This document shows positions 1 through 10,300 of a stretch of 64,000 nucleotides of DNA, piece by piece. The stretch covers positions 3,703,001 through 3,767,000 of the forward strand of contig NZ_LT629735.1 in assembly GCF_900104925.1 (NCBI RefSeq), read 5' to 3'. A program made the position numbers and the translations under genes. Positions within the stretch are counted from its first letter, which is position 1; each line of letters begins with the position of its first letter. The notes beneath the pieces are model-generated. The model was not told the origin of the DNA. It made no database searches and was given only the letters and a program-made list of their open reading frames with translations. This DNA comes from Opitutus sp. GAS368. Lineage in GTDB: Bacteria > Verrucomicrobiota > Verrucomicrobiia > Opitutales > Opitutaceae.

Positions 1-1589
<1,589 letters not shown>

Positions 1590-1670
1590 GTGTGAGATTG
1601 CAACAGACCCCAAGCCAAAGGATTACGGCACAAAGTCAACGGGATAGCTCCCGGGCCGGGCCGGAGCCGG

Positions 1671-2393
1671 TCAGGGGGCCCGCACGAAATCTGTGTAGGT
1701 GAACTCAAGGTTTTCCTCCGTGCCGATAAAGAAAATCCGGCCGAGGAAATGAGAGGACTGGGCCAGTGGCAGGCTGGGCCGGTCGGGTCCGGGCGCGGTG
1801 AAGCTCATCTGCACCAGTAATTCGCGCATCTGCACCCCAAGGATGGGCGAGTAGGGGGCGGTCAGTTCGAGGGCGGATTTCTCGACGTGCGGCTGGCGCT
1901 TGCTGATGATCAGGCGCAGGCCGAGATGCCCGAGCATCTTGTCGGCACCGGTGGCTGCCGCGCGAAAGCTGCACCGGAATTCACCCCGGTCGGCGTCCTC
2001 GCGCACGAGCTCCACGCTCCCGGGCTCGATATCGGACTTCTGGAAGGCGCCTTGCGGCGTGGAGGCGTTGCCGCCGGTGGCCGCCTGTGCGTATTGGGCG
2101 GCTTCCTTCGCGGTGGGAGTGCGGCCGTTCAATTCCAGCAGGGTCCACCGCTCGGCGGGCGGCTTGGCCGGGTCGAAGCGCGCCGTGGTCCGCAGCTCGG
2201 CGTTGCGCGCCGTGGTCAGGGTGTAGGCCCAGCCCGCGGGCACCTCGGTGCTGAATTTTCCCAACGCCTCGCGCACGTAGTCCGGCATCGCCGCCGGGCA
2301 AATGGCCGCGGCCAGGACGGCGGCCAGCCCCAGCCAGCCGGCCCTGGGGCGCAGGAGGCGGCACACGGGAGATGAACCGGTCGAACTTGCCAT
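1671..2393 (-). CDS. Secreted protein of unknown function
   Basis: A 240-residue protein with a basic N-terminus and a hydrophobic stretch (WLGLAAVLAAAICPAA, about residues 20-35), consistent with a Sec signal peptide. The mature part has alternating beta-like segments, no transmembrane helix and no catalytic motif I recognise. It lies 81 bp upstream of the kinase at 1-1589 on the same strand, so the two may be cotranscribed. That would make it a candidate periplasmic partner of the sensor, but this rests on position only. I do not recognise the family. Confidence 0.7.
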   Translation of the reverse strand: MASSTGSSPVCRLLRPRAGWLGLAAVLAAAICPAAMPDYVREALGKFSTEVPAGWAYTLTTARNAELRTTARFDPAKPPAERWTLLELNGRTPTAKEAAQYAQAATGGNASTPQGAFQKSDIEPGSVELVREDADRGEFRCSFRAAATGADKMLGHLGLRLIISKRQPHVEKSALELTAPYSPILGVQMRELLVQMSFTAPGPDRPSLPLAQSSHFLGRIFFIGTEENLEFTYTDFVRAP

Positions 2394-2638
2394 GAAACGT
2401 CAGTGTGCCGGCGCGATCCTTGTAGATCAACCAGGATCACGGCACTGAACCGGCCGCGCGGCGAACACCCGGCCGAGCGTGTTGCCGAAGTGCCGCGGCA
2501 TGCATCGTGCCGCGGTGGTTGTGCGAGGCCGGCGTGAGTGGCAGCTCGAGCAGGTGGGTCGCGCCGGCCGGCGGCGGTGGAAGGCAACGGCGTTCTAATA
2601 AACGCGTGCGGCGGTCGTCGTAAGGGTTGGAGGCACCC

Positions 2639-3313
2639 ATGAACATCCACAAATACCTGCTCCCTGTTTCGCTCGCCGCGACAATCCACGTCGCGTTGCT
2701 CTGGTTCCTGCCGACGGAAGATTATATCCGGGTCATGGCCGTTCCGCTCACGCCGCCGGGACCGGTCGATCCCCCGGCCCAGGACCAGCCGGTGCCGCCG
2801 GACGAGGAGAAAAGCCCGGCAATCGAGCCGGTGAAGTCGCTGCTGGGCGCCCTGGCGCCGATTTCGCTCGATGAGCCGCCCGTCCGGCCGATCGCTCCGA
2901 CGTTCAGTATTCCGGTGGAGACCGTGCGCAGCGACGTGGTGGTCGGCCTGAACACCATTCCTTCCGTGATCGGCGATCCCAACGGCGATCCGCTGGGCAA
3001 ATTCCGCGCGGAGCCATCGATCTTCGACCTCACGTCGCTCGATCATGCGCCCCGCGCCAAGGTGCAGTTGCCGCCGGAATACCCGGCGACGATGCGGCAC
3101 GACGGCAGGAGTGGCTCCGTGCTGGTGGAGTTCGACGTCAACGCCGAGGGCCGCGTGGTGCGCGCCGAGGCGATCCGCTACTCCGACCGCGAATTTGTCG
3201 AGCCGGCGGTGCGGGCGGTCCGGCAGTGGCAGTTCGAGCCCGGCCGGCGCCACAACCAGGCCGTGCCGTTCCGGATGGCCGTGCCGATCGAGTTCGGCCT
3301 GGAGAGCAGCTGA
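2639..3313 (+). CDS. TonB-like energy transducer, C-terminal domain protein
   Basis: A 224-residue protein with the layout of TonB: a short cytoplasmic start and an N-terminal membrane anchor (YLLPVSLAATIHVALLWFLP), a proline-rich linker (TPPGPVDPPAQDQPVPPDEE), and a C-terminal TonB_C domain (about 145-222) with the marks YPATMR, GSVLVEFDVNAEGRV and AVRQWQFEPG. TonB proteins couple the inner-membrane proton gradient to outer-membrane receptors. No exbB/exbD or TonB-dependent receptor is adjacent, so it may serve a distant receptor or be a paralogue of the TonB family. The ATG at 2639 is preferred over an in-frame TTG at 2627 because GGAGG sits 5-6 nt upstream of it. Confidence 0.85.
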   Translation: MNIHKYLLPVSLAATIHVALLWFLPTEDYIRVMAVPLTPPGPVDPPAQDQPVPPDEEKSPAIEPVKSLLGALAPISLDEPPVRPIAPTFSIPVETVRSDVVVGLNTIPSVIGDPNGDPLGKFRAEPSIFDLTSLDHAPRAKVQLPPEYPATMRHDGRSGSVLVEFDVNAEGRVVRAEAIRYSDREFVEPAVRAVRQWQFEPGRRHNQAVPFRMAVPIEFGLESS

Positions 3314-3317
3314 GGGG

Positions 3318-3701
3318 TCAGCTGGCGCGCGCGTGGAGCAGGTGGTTCACGCGCGCGACCAGCTCCTGCGGACTGAAGGGCTTGGTGATGTAGTCCAGGG
3401 CGCCGAGTTCGAGGCCGAGGTTGCGCGAATCGGTCGAGGCCCACGCCGACACGATGATGATCGGGATGGTGGCGGTCGCCGGGTCGCGGCGCAGGATCTC
3501 GCAGACCCCGAAGCCGTCGAGGTCCGGCAGCATGAGATCGAGCAGGATAATGTCCGGCCGGTTGGCGCGGATGGCATGGATGGCCTCCCAGCCGTTGGCG
3601 GCGGTCGTGACCTCATGCCCGGCCCGCACCAAGTGGTAGTGCATGAGGTCCGTCAATTCGGGTTCGTCGTCGACGGCGAGAATTTTGGCAACGGCTGACA
3701 T
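3318..3701 (-). CDS. Single-domain response regulator (CheY-like receiver)
   Basis: A 127-residue protein that is only a receiver domain: the acidic pair in ILAVDDEPEL, the phospho-acceptor Asp in IILLDLMLPDLDG, the Thr/Ser-type switch in IIIVSAWAS, and the conserved Lys in DYITKPFSPQEL. There is no output domain, so it must act by protein contact or as a phosphorelay intermediate. It ends 4 bp from the convergent TonB-like gene. Kinases are plentiful in the window but none is adjacent; the nearest is 1-1589 on the same strand. The ATG at 3701 puts the first beta strand at the normal distance from the N-terminus. Confidence 0.93.
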   Translation of the reverse strand: MSAVAKILAVDDEPELTDLMHYHLVRAGHEVTTAANGWEAIHAIRANRPDIILLDLMLPDLDGFGVCEILRRDPATATIPIIIVSAWASTDSRNLGLELGALDYITKPFSPQELVARVNHLLHARAS

Positions 3702-3772
3702 CGCCGAACCTTGCCAGCCCCGGGTGACAGTCCGGTGAGGCCCAGGTGACGATTGGGCAACGACCGGTCCTT

Positions 3773-4237
3773 TCACCAGCGGTGGTAGGCGGGGTGGCCG
3801 GGCGACACCGCCACGAAGGTGCCGCGGCAGGTGGCCCGCGGCTTGCCGGCGGCAGTGAGCGTGCCCTCGATCGTGGCGCGGTCGGCCGACGATGCGACGA
3901 CCCGGGCGACCAGTTCGACCGGGCCATCGGTCGGAGTGGGGCGGAGCAGCTTGATGGCGTAGTCGGCCGTGACGGTGCACGGGGGCTTCGGCAACCCGCC
4001 CTGTTGCATGAGATGCCAGGCGGCGGTCCAGTTGCCGTGGCAGTCGAGCAGAGAGCCGATGATGCCGCCGTTGAGCATGCCCGGAAAAGCCTCGTGATGC
4101 GGCTCGGGCTGCCAGCTCGCGACGACCTCGGCGCCGCGCACAAAACTGCGGATGCGCAGCCCTTTTGCATTGGCCGGGCCGCAGCCGAAACAGCTGCTGG
4201 CGGGGGAAAATTGCTCCTGGAGGCTCGGTTCGTTCAT
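3773..4237 (-). CDS. PaaI-like hotdog-fold thioesterase
   Basis: A 154-residue protein with the single-hotdog layout of the PaaI/YbgC acyl-CoA thioesterase superfamily: a substrate loop and central helix (FPGMLNGGIIGSLLDCHGNW) and a beta sheet ending in CRGTFVAVSPGHP. An N-terminal CFGCGPAN motif is a feature of a subset of this superfamily. The expected reaction is hydrolysis of a small or aromatic acyl-CoA; the substrate cannot be told. Nothing nearby is an acyl-CoA pathway gene except menB 39 kb away. It is transcribed divergently from the parA-like gene. Confidence 0.85.
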   Translation of the reverse strand: MNEPSLQEQFSPASSCFGCGPANAKGLRIRSFVRGAEVVASWQPEPHHEAFPGMLNGGIIGSLLDCHGNWTAAWHLMQQGGLPKPPCTVTADYAIKLLRPTPTDGPVELVARVVASSADRATIEGTLTAAGKPRATCRGTFVAVSPGHPAYHRW

Positions 4238-4350
4238 GACGCGATTGAGGCGAAAAACAGGTTCCGCAGGAAACTAAATGTTCGTAAGATTTTTAACTCG
4301 CGCCCGTTGCGTCATGTGCCATGGTAGCCCCGGATCATACCACCACACTA

Positions 4351-5244
4351 ATGGCACGCAAGATAGCCTTCCTCAACTACAAGGGCGGTGTCGGCAAGAC
4401 CTCGCTGATCGTAAATACCGCTGCCAGTCTGGCGAAACGCGGCATGCGTGTTTTGCTGATGGATTTCGACACGCAATCCAACGCGAGCATCTGGCTCATG
4501 AAGCTCGAACGCTGGAACAAGATCAACGCCACGGGCACGGGCTCGGTGTATTCAATCTTCGATCCCGGCACGGCGCGGCTGAAGGACTGCGTGATCAAGG
4601 ACGTGGTCGAGGGCAAGGACGGCGAGAAACTGCTGCCCGGCCTCGATCTGGTGCCGACCACCTTCAACCTCGTGGATCTCGAGGGCGAGTATAAGCCCGA
4701 CCCGAAGCGTCCTTCCTACGTCATCTTCCAGGAGCAGCTCGCCGAGATCGAGAGCCAGTACGACTTCATCGTGTTCGACTGCCCGCCGAACGTCCTGCGC
4801 GCCTCGCAGAACGGCGTCTATTGCGCCGGCGAGATCTACGTGCCCTCCAACCCCGACGCGCTGAGCCTCATCGGTTTCACGCTGCTGGTGGAGAAGATGC
4901 TGCGCTTCCAGCAGACCTCGGCGAGCTTCCGCACCACGGCCATGGGCCCGGCCGCGCAGATCTACGGCATCGTCTTCAACTCAATCAAGACGAACACCGA
5001 CATCGAGGTGCCGAAGATGCGCATGCAGCTTCGCCTGAATCAATTCAAGACCCAGAAGCGCGGCTGCGCCGCGGCCGCGAAGATCTGCACCACGCAGATC
5101 CGCGACGCCATGATCGTGCGTCGCGCCGTCACGCTCGGCCTGCCGGTCTTCCTCGTCGGCACGGAGGGCAACGAGGAGGACAGCGTCGCCAACGACTACA
5201 TGAAACTCGCCACCGAGATCATTGAGAACGCCCCGCCCGTCTGA
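4351..5244 (+). CDS. ParA/MinD-family ATPase (orphan, no adjacent ParB)
   Basis: A 297-residue deviant-Walker-A P-loop ATPase. The sequence starts MARKIAFLNYKGGVGKTS, with the signature KGGVGKT lysine, continues with Walker A' (LLMDFDTQSNAS) and Walker B (YDFIVFDCPPN), and has a contact region typical of ParA (PSNPDALSLIGFTLL). Family members dimerise on ATP and position plasmids, chromosomes, chemoreceptors or other cargo. No parB homologue and no parS-like array follow. Instead three unfamiliar genes do, 25, 18 and 54 bp apart, so this looks like a dedicated cargo-positioning ATPase and not the chromosomal Soj. An in-frame ATG at 4321 is the alternative start; neither has a clear Shine-Dalgarno, and 4351 matches the normal ParA N-terminus. 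Confidence 0.93.
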   Translation: MARKIAFLNYKGGVGKTSLIVNTAASLAKRGMRVLLMDFDTQSNASIWLMKLERWNKINATGTGSVYSIFDPGTARLKDCVIKDVVEGKDGEKLLPGLDLVPTTFNLVDLEGEYKPDPKRPSYVIFQEQLAEIESQYDFIVFDCPPNVLRASQNGVYCAGEIYVPSNPDALSLIGFTLLVEKMLRFQQTSASFRTTAMGPAAQIYGIVFNSIKTNTDIEVPKMRMQLRLNQFKTQKRGCAAAAKICTTQIRDAMIVRRAVTLGLPVFLVGTEGNEEDSVANDYMKLATEIIENAPPV

Positions 5245-5269
5245 TTTCACCGCAACCTACACTGTCACC

Positions 5270-6238
5270 ATGGCCAAGTTCAACAGCACCGAATGGGATG
5301 AGATCCGCAAAAAGTTCCGCCACTCCATCATGGCGGACACCTCCCTGGTCAGCCTAGCCCAGAACCTCGACACCAAGGAGTGGCCGCACAAGGCCGAGGA
5401 CGAGAAGCCGTCCAAATACATCGAGTTCGGTTATGACGAGCTGCTGATGCTGCCCGAGATCGCGGGCAATGCCGACAAGGCGGATCATCTGATCGGCATT
5501 CTCAAGGAGACGCTGGCCTTCGACGATCCCTTCGGTGACATGGTGACCGAGGTGGAGAAGACGGCGGCGAAGGACAACCCCATCCTCAAGACACTGGCCC
5601 GGCTCAGCATCCCCGCGACCTATCCGCTCAGCCTGGCGAATTTCAGCGAGGGCACACGCGTGGTTTGCGCCTCCGAGGGGGTCAAGACCATCGGTGAGTT
5701 CGCCAATCTCGGCCAGCAGATGTCCACCCGGGTGGTGCTCGGCGGCGATTTCCGCAACGCGCTCAACGCCCTGACCCATGGCGACGAGGAGGGCATCGGC
5801 CAGTTCCTGCCTTTCCGCAAGGGCTCCACCGGCCTGCACCTCGCCGAGGCCATCGGCCTCGTTTCCGCCGGCCTGTCCCGGCCGGAGCAGCTGGGGCTCG
5901 CCAGGGCCTATGGCGCCAAGCTCAATCCCACGGACACCGCCGCCGCCAAGGCGCTGACCAAGGAGCAGGTGGAAAAGATCGAGTCCGGCCTGCGGATCAA
6001 CTTCACGGCGACCTTGGACTGGTTCAAGGACCAGCGGCCCGCGCTCGAGAAGCATCTGGCGGACGGCGGCACCTATGAACGCTATTTTGTCGTGATCAAC
6101 GATCCTGCCCGTGAAGCCATCGCGGTGAAGCTGACCGCGGCCGCCGTGAAGGTTTCGGCCAAGCCCGCGGCCGCCGCGTCCTCCCCGGCGGAAGCCAAGA
6201 AGGGCGGGCTCTTTGGGCGACTGTTCGGCAAGGGTTGA
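5270..6238 (+). CDS. Unknown helical protein, probable partner of the ParA-like ATPase
   Basis: A 322-residue soluble protein starting 25 bp after the ParA-like gene. It is rich in predicted helix and has no recognised domain, signal peptide or transmembrane segment. The N-terminus is charged (MAKFNSTEWDEIRKKF). The C-terminal 35 residues form an Ala/Pro/Lys linker ending in a short Gly-Phe-basic tail (KKGGLFGRLFGKG). Such a tail could form an amphipathic membrane or partner anchor, which is an inference. The central part mentions no metal or nucleotide site that I can see. Conserved spacing with the ATPase upstream and the coiled-coil gene downstream suggests one complex. I do not recognise the family. 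Confidence 0.8.
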   Translation: MAKFNSTEWDEIRKKFRHSIMADTSLVSLAQNLDTKEWPHKAEDEKPSKYIEFGYDELLMLPEIAGNADKADHLIGILKETLAFDDPFGDMVTEVEKTAAKDNPILKTLARLSIPATYPLSLANFSEGTRVVCASEGVKTIGEFANLGQQMSTRVVLGGDFRNALNALTHGDEEGIGQFLPFRKGSTGLHLAEAIGLVSAGLSRPEQLGLARAYGAKLNPTDTAAAKALTKEQVEKIESGLRINFTATLDWFKDQRPALEKHLADGGTYERYFVVINDPAREAIAVKLTAAAVKVSAKPAAAASSPAEAKKGGLFGRLFGKG

Positions 6239-6256
6239 TCCGGCTACATTTTTTTC

Positions 6257-7036
6257 TTGGATCCGCAGACGCCAACTCCTCCCGGGGCGCCTTTTCCGGC
6301 ACCGGCGCCTTCGTCGCCTTCCCCGGTGCCGGGCCCGGCACCGGCCCCCACCTTTCCCCCGCCGCCGAAGTCCGCGACGCCGGGCCCCGCGTTCCCCCCG
6401 CCGGGTGACATCAAGTTTCCCGCCAGGCCCGGCGGCATCAAGCCGCTGGTCCTGCCGCGCCGGCCGAGCCCCCTGCAACGGGCCCAGGAGGCCACCCAGG
6501 CCACCGCGGAGGCGCGCAGGTCGATCAACACGATCATGTCGCAATCGCGTCCGCCTTGGGGTGGCACGCCGACTTTGAGCGGCACACAGGTTGAGTCGCT
6601 GGAAAAGGCCCTGCGCGCCCTGGAATCCAAGGCCGCCGAGCGCGAGATGGCCCTCGCCGAGGCCGAGAACAAGCTGGCCGAGCGCGATCGCGCACTCGCT
6701 GAGACCGAGGCGCTGTTACAAGCCCGCGAGAAAGTCATCGACGCCATGCGCAAGGAGAAGCCGGCCCAGGGCGGGGGCGGCACGGGCAACGCCGAGGAAC
6801 TCGCGGCGCTGACCAAGCTCAAGGAGGAACTCGACCGCCAGGAGGCGTCCATCAAGGAGCAGCGCGCCGCCCAGCAGGAGCGGGAGGAATTCCTCAACCA
6901 GAGCGAGACCTCCCTCTTCGAGAAGATGCAGGCCCAGCAGGAAAAGGAAACCGAGCTCGAGCAGCAGGCCGAGGACCTCAAGAAGGGCATGATCAAGGCA
7001 GGTTTGATCAAGGCGGAGGCCAAGGAAAAGGCCTGA
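6257..7036 (+). CDS. Proline-rich, coiled-coil protein of unknown function
   Basis: A 259-residue protein with two parts. Residues 1-75 are dominated by Pro, Ala and Gly (for example TPTPPGAPFPAPAPSSPSP) and are surely disordered. Residues about 110-259 are a long heptad-type coiled coil rich in Glu, Ala, Lys and Gln (ALRALESKAAEREMALAEAE), broken once by a PAQGGGGTGN hinge. The start is uncertain: the frame opens directly after the previous stop, and the first plausible initiators are a TTG at 6257 and an ATT at 6248, with no clear Shine-Dalgarno. The 18-bp gap suggests translational coupling. Disordered plus coiled-coil architecture is common in scaffold or polar-organising partners of ParA-like ATPases, but this is only analogy. 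Confidence 0.75.
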   Translation: MDPQTPTPPGAPFPAPAPSSPSPVPGPAPAPTFPPPPKSATPGPAFPPPGDIKFPARPGGIKPLVLPRRPSPLQRAQEATQATAEARRSINTIMSQSRPPWGGTPTLSGTQVESLEKALRALESKAAEREMALAEAENKLAERDRALAETEALLQAREKVIDAMRKEKPAQGGGGTGNAEELAALTKLKEELDRQEASIKEQRAAQQEREEFLNQSETSLFEKMQAQQEKETELEQQAEDLKKGMIKAGLIKAEAKEKA

Positions 7037-7090
7037 CGGTCCGATGGAACCTCGATCAATTTGGCCTTTCCAAGGGCCCAGCCCGACCCT

Positions 7091-8419
7091 ATGCCCTTAC
7101 GCTTCATGACTCTTCGTCCGCTCAAATCACTCGCAGCGCTCCTCTTCCTAGCTCTCCCGGTTTTGCTCCCGGCCCAGACCGCCAGCAGCAGCAGCGAGGA
7201 GGTGCGGCTCGAAAAGCTCATGGCGGACTCCGCCCAATGGTACGTGCCCCGCACGACCGTTTCCGTCGGTTTCCGGGTTCTCAGCTCCGGCGGCAAGGTG
7301 CAGTTTGGCAACCTGGGCTCCGTGGCCTACACACCCTTCGCCACCGGCGCCGACCGGCTCTATGACAACGGCGCCGTGCGCGCCGACGCGCCGCGCCCCG
7401 CCGAGAAGGACGCCAACGGCAATGTCACCACCACGCCGGGCGGACGTTATCCGGGCTTCACCACGGTCACGGTCAATGTGAAGGATGCCAACGGCAACAA
7501 CGTCCTGGATGCCAGTGGCAACCCCGTCACCCAGCAGGTTACCCAGCAAAGCGGCGACTTTCTCGCTTACACCCCGGGACAGACCCGCAGCTGGAACTAC
7601 GACGCGGCCTCACAATTGACCAGCGACGGCCACGTGGCGATGAGCACCTACAGCACCACGAGCGAAGGTGCCGGTTTCCTGAAGAAGTCCGGCGCCTCGG
7701 CGGGCGTCGAGTTCCAATACGTCTACACTTTTTCGAAGCCCGCCAATCGCCTGCAATGGGGCCTGATGGCCGGCATCGCCCTGAACGGCATCAGCAGCAA
7801 GACCGCCGGCTCGGTCACGTCGACCCTGCACACCAAGACCGACTACTATTCGCTGAACGGCCAGACCGCTCCGACGGCGCCATACACGGCCCCCTCGTTT
7901 GTAGATTACACCGGGGCCGACGGCACGGTTTATACCAGCGGCCAGGAGACGACCGTGCCGCTCGCCGCGTTGCCCGATCAACAGACTGAAACCGCCACGC
8001 CGGGCGGCGCCACGGTCAACGGCAAGTGGCAGATCAAGGGCGCCTACTACATGCTCCGCCTCGGGCCCAGCCTGCGCACCCAGCTCACGCCCCGGCTGGG
8101 GCTAAGTGCCAGTCTGGGACTGGCCGGAGCCTATGCCGGCACCACCTACAGCGTGACCGAGACGTTTCAGGTGCCCGACGTGCCGACCGTGACCGTCGGC
8201 AGCGTGGTGGGCACCGAGCAGACCACCGAGAGCAAGTTCCTTGGCGGCTATTACGCCGATCTCAACCTGGATTGGATGGCCAATGAGCATACCGGGCTGT
8301 TCGGCGGATTCACCGCGCAGAGGTTCGGTGGTTATGACCAGGCGGTCGGCAGCCGCACGGCGCGCATCGACCTAGGCAGTTCGGTCGGCCTCCGCGGCGG
8401 CATCAGCATCAGGTTTTGA
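7091..8419 (+). CDS. Exported protein, probable outer-membrane beta-barrel
   Basis: A 442-residue protein with a clear signal peptide (about 1-29: SLAALLFLALPVLLPAQ, cleavage after AQ or AQTA). The remainder is rich in Gly, Thr, Ser, Tyr and alternating hydrophobic residues. It ends in repeated barrel-like strands (LGGYYADLNLDWMANEHTGLFGGF) and a terminal aromatic residue in GLRGGISIRF, the classic BAM signature. Starts at TTG 7061, ATG 7091 or ATG 7106 are all possible; the last two both leave a good signal peptide. It is the last gene of the ParA-like run, 54 bp after the coiled-coil gene, and its 3' end overlaps convergent ispH by 11 bp. Function unknown. Confidence 0.8.
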   Translation: MPLRFMTLRPLKSLAALLFLALPVLLPAQTASSSSEEVRLEKLMADSAQWYVPRTTVSVGFRVLSSGGKVQFGNLGSVAYTPFATGADRLYDNGAVRADAPRPAEKDANGNVTTTPGGRYPGFTTVTVNVKDANGNNVLDASGNPVTQQVTQQSGDFLAYTPGQTRSWNYDAASQLTSDGHVAMSTYSTTSEGAGFLKKSGASAGVEFQYVYTFSKPANRLQWGLMAGIALNGISSKTAGSVTSTLHTKTDYYSLNGQTAPTAPYTAPSFVDYTGADGTVYTSGQETTVPLAALPDQQTETATPGGATVNGKWQIKGAYYMLRLGPSLRTQLTPRLGLSASLGLAGAYAGTTYSVTETFQVPDVPTVTVGSVVGTEQTTESKFLGGYYADLNLDWMANEHTGLFGGFTAQRFGGYDQAVGSRTARIDLGSSVGLRGGISIRF

Positions 8420-10157
8420 GCGCCGGCAGCGCGGCCAGCACGGCCTCGATGCCGTGCAGCTGCGAGGGCGGGAAGAAGGAATTGATGCGGGTCACGACCT
8501 GCTGGATCAGTCCGTCGGGGCAGGAGGCGCCGCCCGTGATCAGCACCCGCTTGGGCGTGTCGTCCCGCGGCCAGAGCGGATGGATTTCAGTGTGCCCGCC
8601 CTTGCCATGGCCGGCGGCGGGGAAGACATAGTGCTCGATCTGGTCCCGTGAGCGGATGTTGGCCTCGGACTGGATGAAGAAGGCGCGCTGAGCCAGCTTC
8701 TGCTCGCACAGGCGGTAGAGCTGGTAGGTGTTCGAGCTGTTCTTGCCCCCGAGGATGAAGGCGGCGTCGAGCGGCTCGGCGAGCGCGCGCTGCAGCGCGT
8801 CCTGGTTGACCTGAGTCGCATAGCACAGCGTGTCCTTCTTGCCGGCCCCGCCGACATGCGCCGGCCCCTCGGCTTCGCCGTATTTCGCCACAAAGACCGA
8901 CTTGAAATAGTCGATGATCGCGGAGGTCTCGTTCATCAGCAGCGTGGTCTGGTTCACCACGGCGATGCGGTCGAGGTGCCGGGCCGGATCCAGCCCCGGG
9001 GTGTGTAGGCCGGCAAACCGGGCGAGCAGCGCCTGGCGTTTCTCCCCGGTGGGGACGGCGATGTAGTCGCCGAGCAGCCGGGCCTCGTCGAGGTCGCGGA
9101 TGATGATCGAGGGGGCATGGCGCCGCGTGTTGGAGAAGGTGGCCTTGGTCTCCTCATGTTCGCTCTTGCCGTGGATGACGACGGTGTAGCCTTCGCGCCC
9201 GAAGGTCCGCGCGGCTTTCCAGACTTTTTCCACGAGCATGCAGGTGGCGTCGAACTGGGCGACACGGATGCCTTTCCGGACCAGCCGTTTCTTGTCCTCG
9301 TCGGTCGCGCCAAAAGCGGGGATGATGACGATGTCCTCGCCCGTCAGCGTGTCCCACAGCAACGGGGCGCCGCCGCCGGGCGCGGCGACCTGGCCGCGGG
9401 TATCGAAAGGCTGGCTCTTGTCGGTCTGGAGGAAACGGAGCCCGCGGCGCAGGAGGTCCTCGTTGACGAACGGATTGTGAATCAGCTCGCTCAGCATGAA
9501 GACGCGCTTGCCGGGGTTCTCGGCCAGCGTCTCGTAGGCACGCTCGATGGCGTTCTTCACGCCGAGGCAGAAGCCGAAGTGGCTGGGAATGACATAGCGC
9601 ACGGCGCCGAAATCGAGGCGCGCCGGACCGGTGGCGGAGCGTTCGTTCGTGCGGGCGAGGGCCTTGATGGCCTCGCACAGCCGGCTCTGGTAGAGGGCGC
9701 GGGCGGCGTCGTCCTGCTGGTAGATGTCGCGGTTGCGGTCCCGCTCGACGCGGAACTTGTAGATGTAGTCGTTCTCGCCGAGGTGCAGGTAAGGTATTTC
9801 GATGAGGTGCGGTTCCAGCTGGTCGAGCACCGCGGCGAGGGCCGGGGTCAGCGTGGCCTGCAGCGCCTGCAGTTCATCCAGGGTGCGGAAGACCACTTCG
9901 CCGTCGGCCGGCGGCCCCTGCACCTGGGTGAAAAAGACCCGGCAGGCCGGCCCGCCGGTCGTGCTGGTGAAATGCTCGGCGGGCGGCGTGGCGACCGGGA
10001 AACAGGCCCGGAGGCGGGCAAGAGCCACGGCTTCATCGGCGCCGACGAAGGCGTGGTCGAGCCGGGTTCCGGCGGCGCGCACGGCGAGCTGGTTGCTGAC
10101 GTTGAAGGCGAGCAACACGCACTTGGCGGGCGGAGCGGAGAGCAGGGGGGCGGTCAT
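8409..10157 (-). CDS. ispH: 4-hydroxy-3-methylbut-2-enyl diphosphate reductase with N-terminal extension
   Basis: The last enzyme of the MEP pathway, reducing HMBPP to IPP and DMAPP with a 4Fe-4S cluster. The three cluster cysteines are visible: C197 in SHFGFCLGV, one in QFDATCMLVEK and one in KDTLCYATQ. Other IspH marks are AFGATDEDKK, GKSEHEETKA, VVNQTTLLMNET, GGKNSSNT and TGGASCPDG. The protein is 582 residues against about 316 in E. coli. The catalytic core starts near residue 186 and is itself of the longer type seen in plants and cyanobacteria. Residues 1-185 are an extra region without a recognised domain. The ATG at 10157 is the first in-frame Met near credible sequence. Divergent from the kinase at 10301. 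Confidence 0.93.
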   Translation of the reverse strand: MTAPLLSAPPAKCVLLAFNVSNQLAVRAAGTRLDHAFVGADEAVALARLRACFPVATPPAEHFTSTTGGPACRVFFTQVQGPPADGEVVFRTLDELQALQATLTPALAAVLDQLEPHLIEIPYLHLGENDYIYKFRVERDRNRDIYQQDDAARALYQSRLCEAIKALARTNERSATGPARLDFGAVRYVIPSHFGFCLGVKNAIERAYETLAENPGKRVFMLSELIHNPFVNEDLLRRGLRFLQTDKSQPFDTRGQVAAPGGGAPLLWDTLTGEDIVIIPAFGATDEDKKRLVRKGIRVAQFDATCMLVEKVWKAARTFGREGYTVVIHGKSEHEETKATFSNTRRHAPSIIIRDLDEARLLGDYIAVPTGEKRQALLARFAGLHTPGLDPARHLDRIAVVNQTTLLMNETSAIIDYFKSVFVAKYGEAEGPAHVGGAGKKDTLCYATQVNQDALQRALAEPLDAAFILGGKNSSNTYQLYRLCEQKLAQRAFFIQSEANIRSRDQIEHYVFPAAGHGKGGHTEIHPLWPRDDTPKRVLITGGASCPDGLIQQVVTRINSFFPPSQLHGIEAVLAALPALKT

Positions 10158-10300
10158 CCTGGGACGGTTCCACCATCGCCAGCGCGGCCCCGGCGTCAAG
10201 TCGGCGGGCGCGTGAGGCGCTCTGCACTTGCGCCTCGGGCGCCCATTGCCTAGCTGTCCGTGGGCCTTTCCGCCCCGTATCCGCCCGTCCGCCACTCCGC

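Noticed and set aside
4321-4350. ATG at 4321 as the start of the ParA-like gene
   Set aside because: It would add ten residues not expected in the family and has no better ribosome binding site than 4351.
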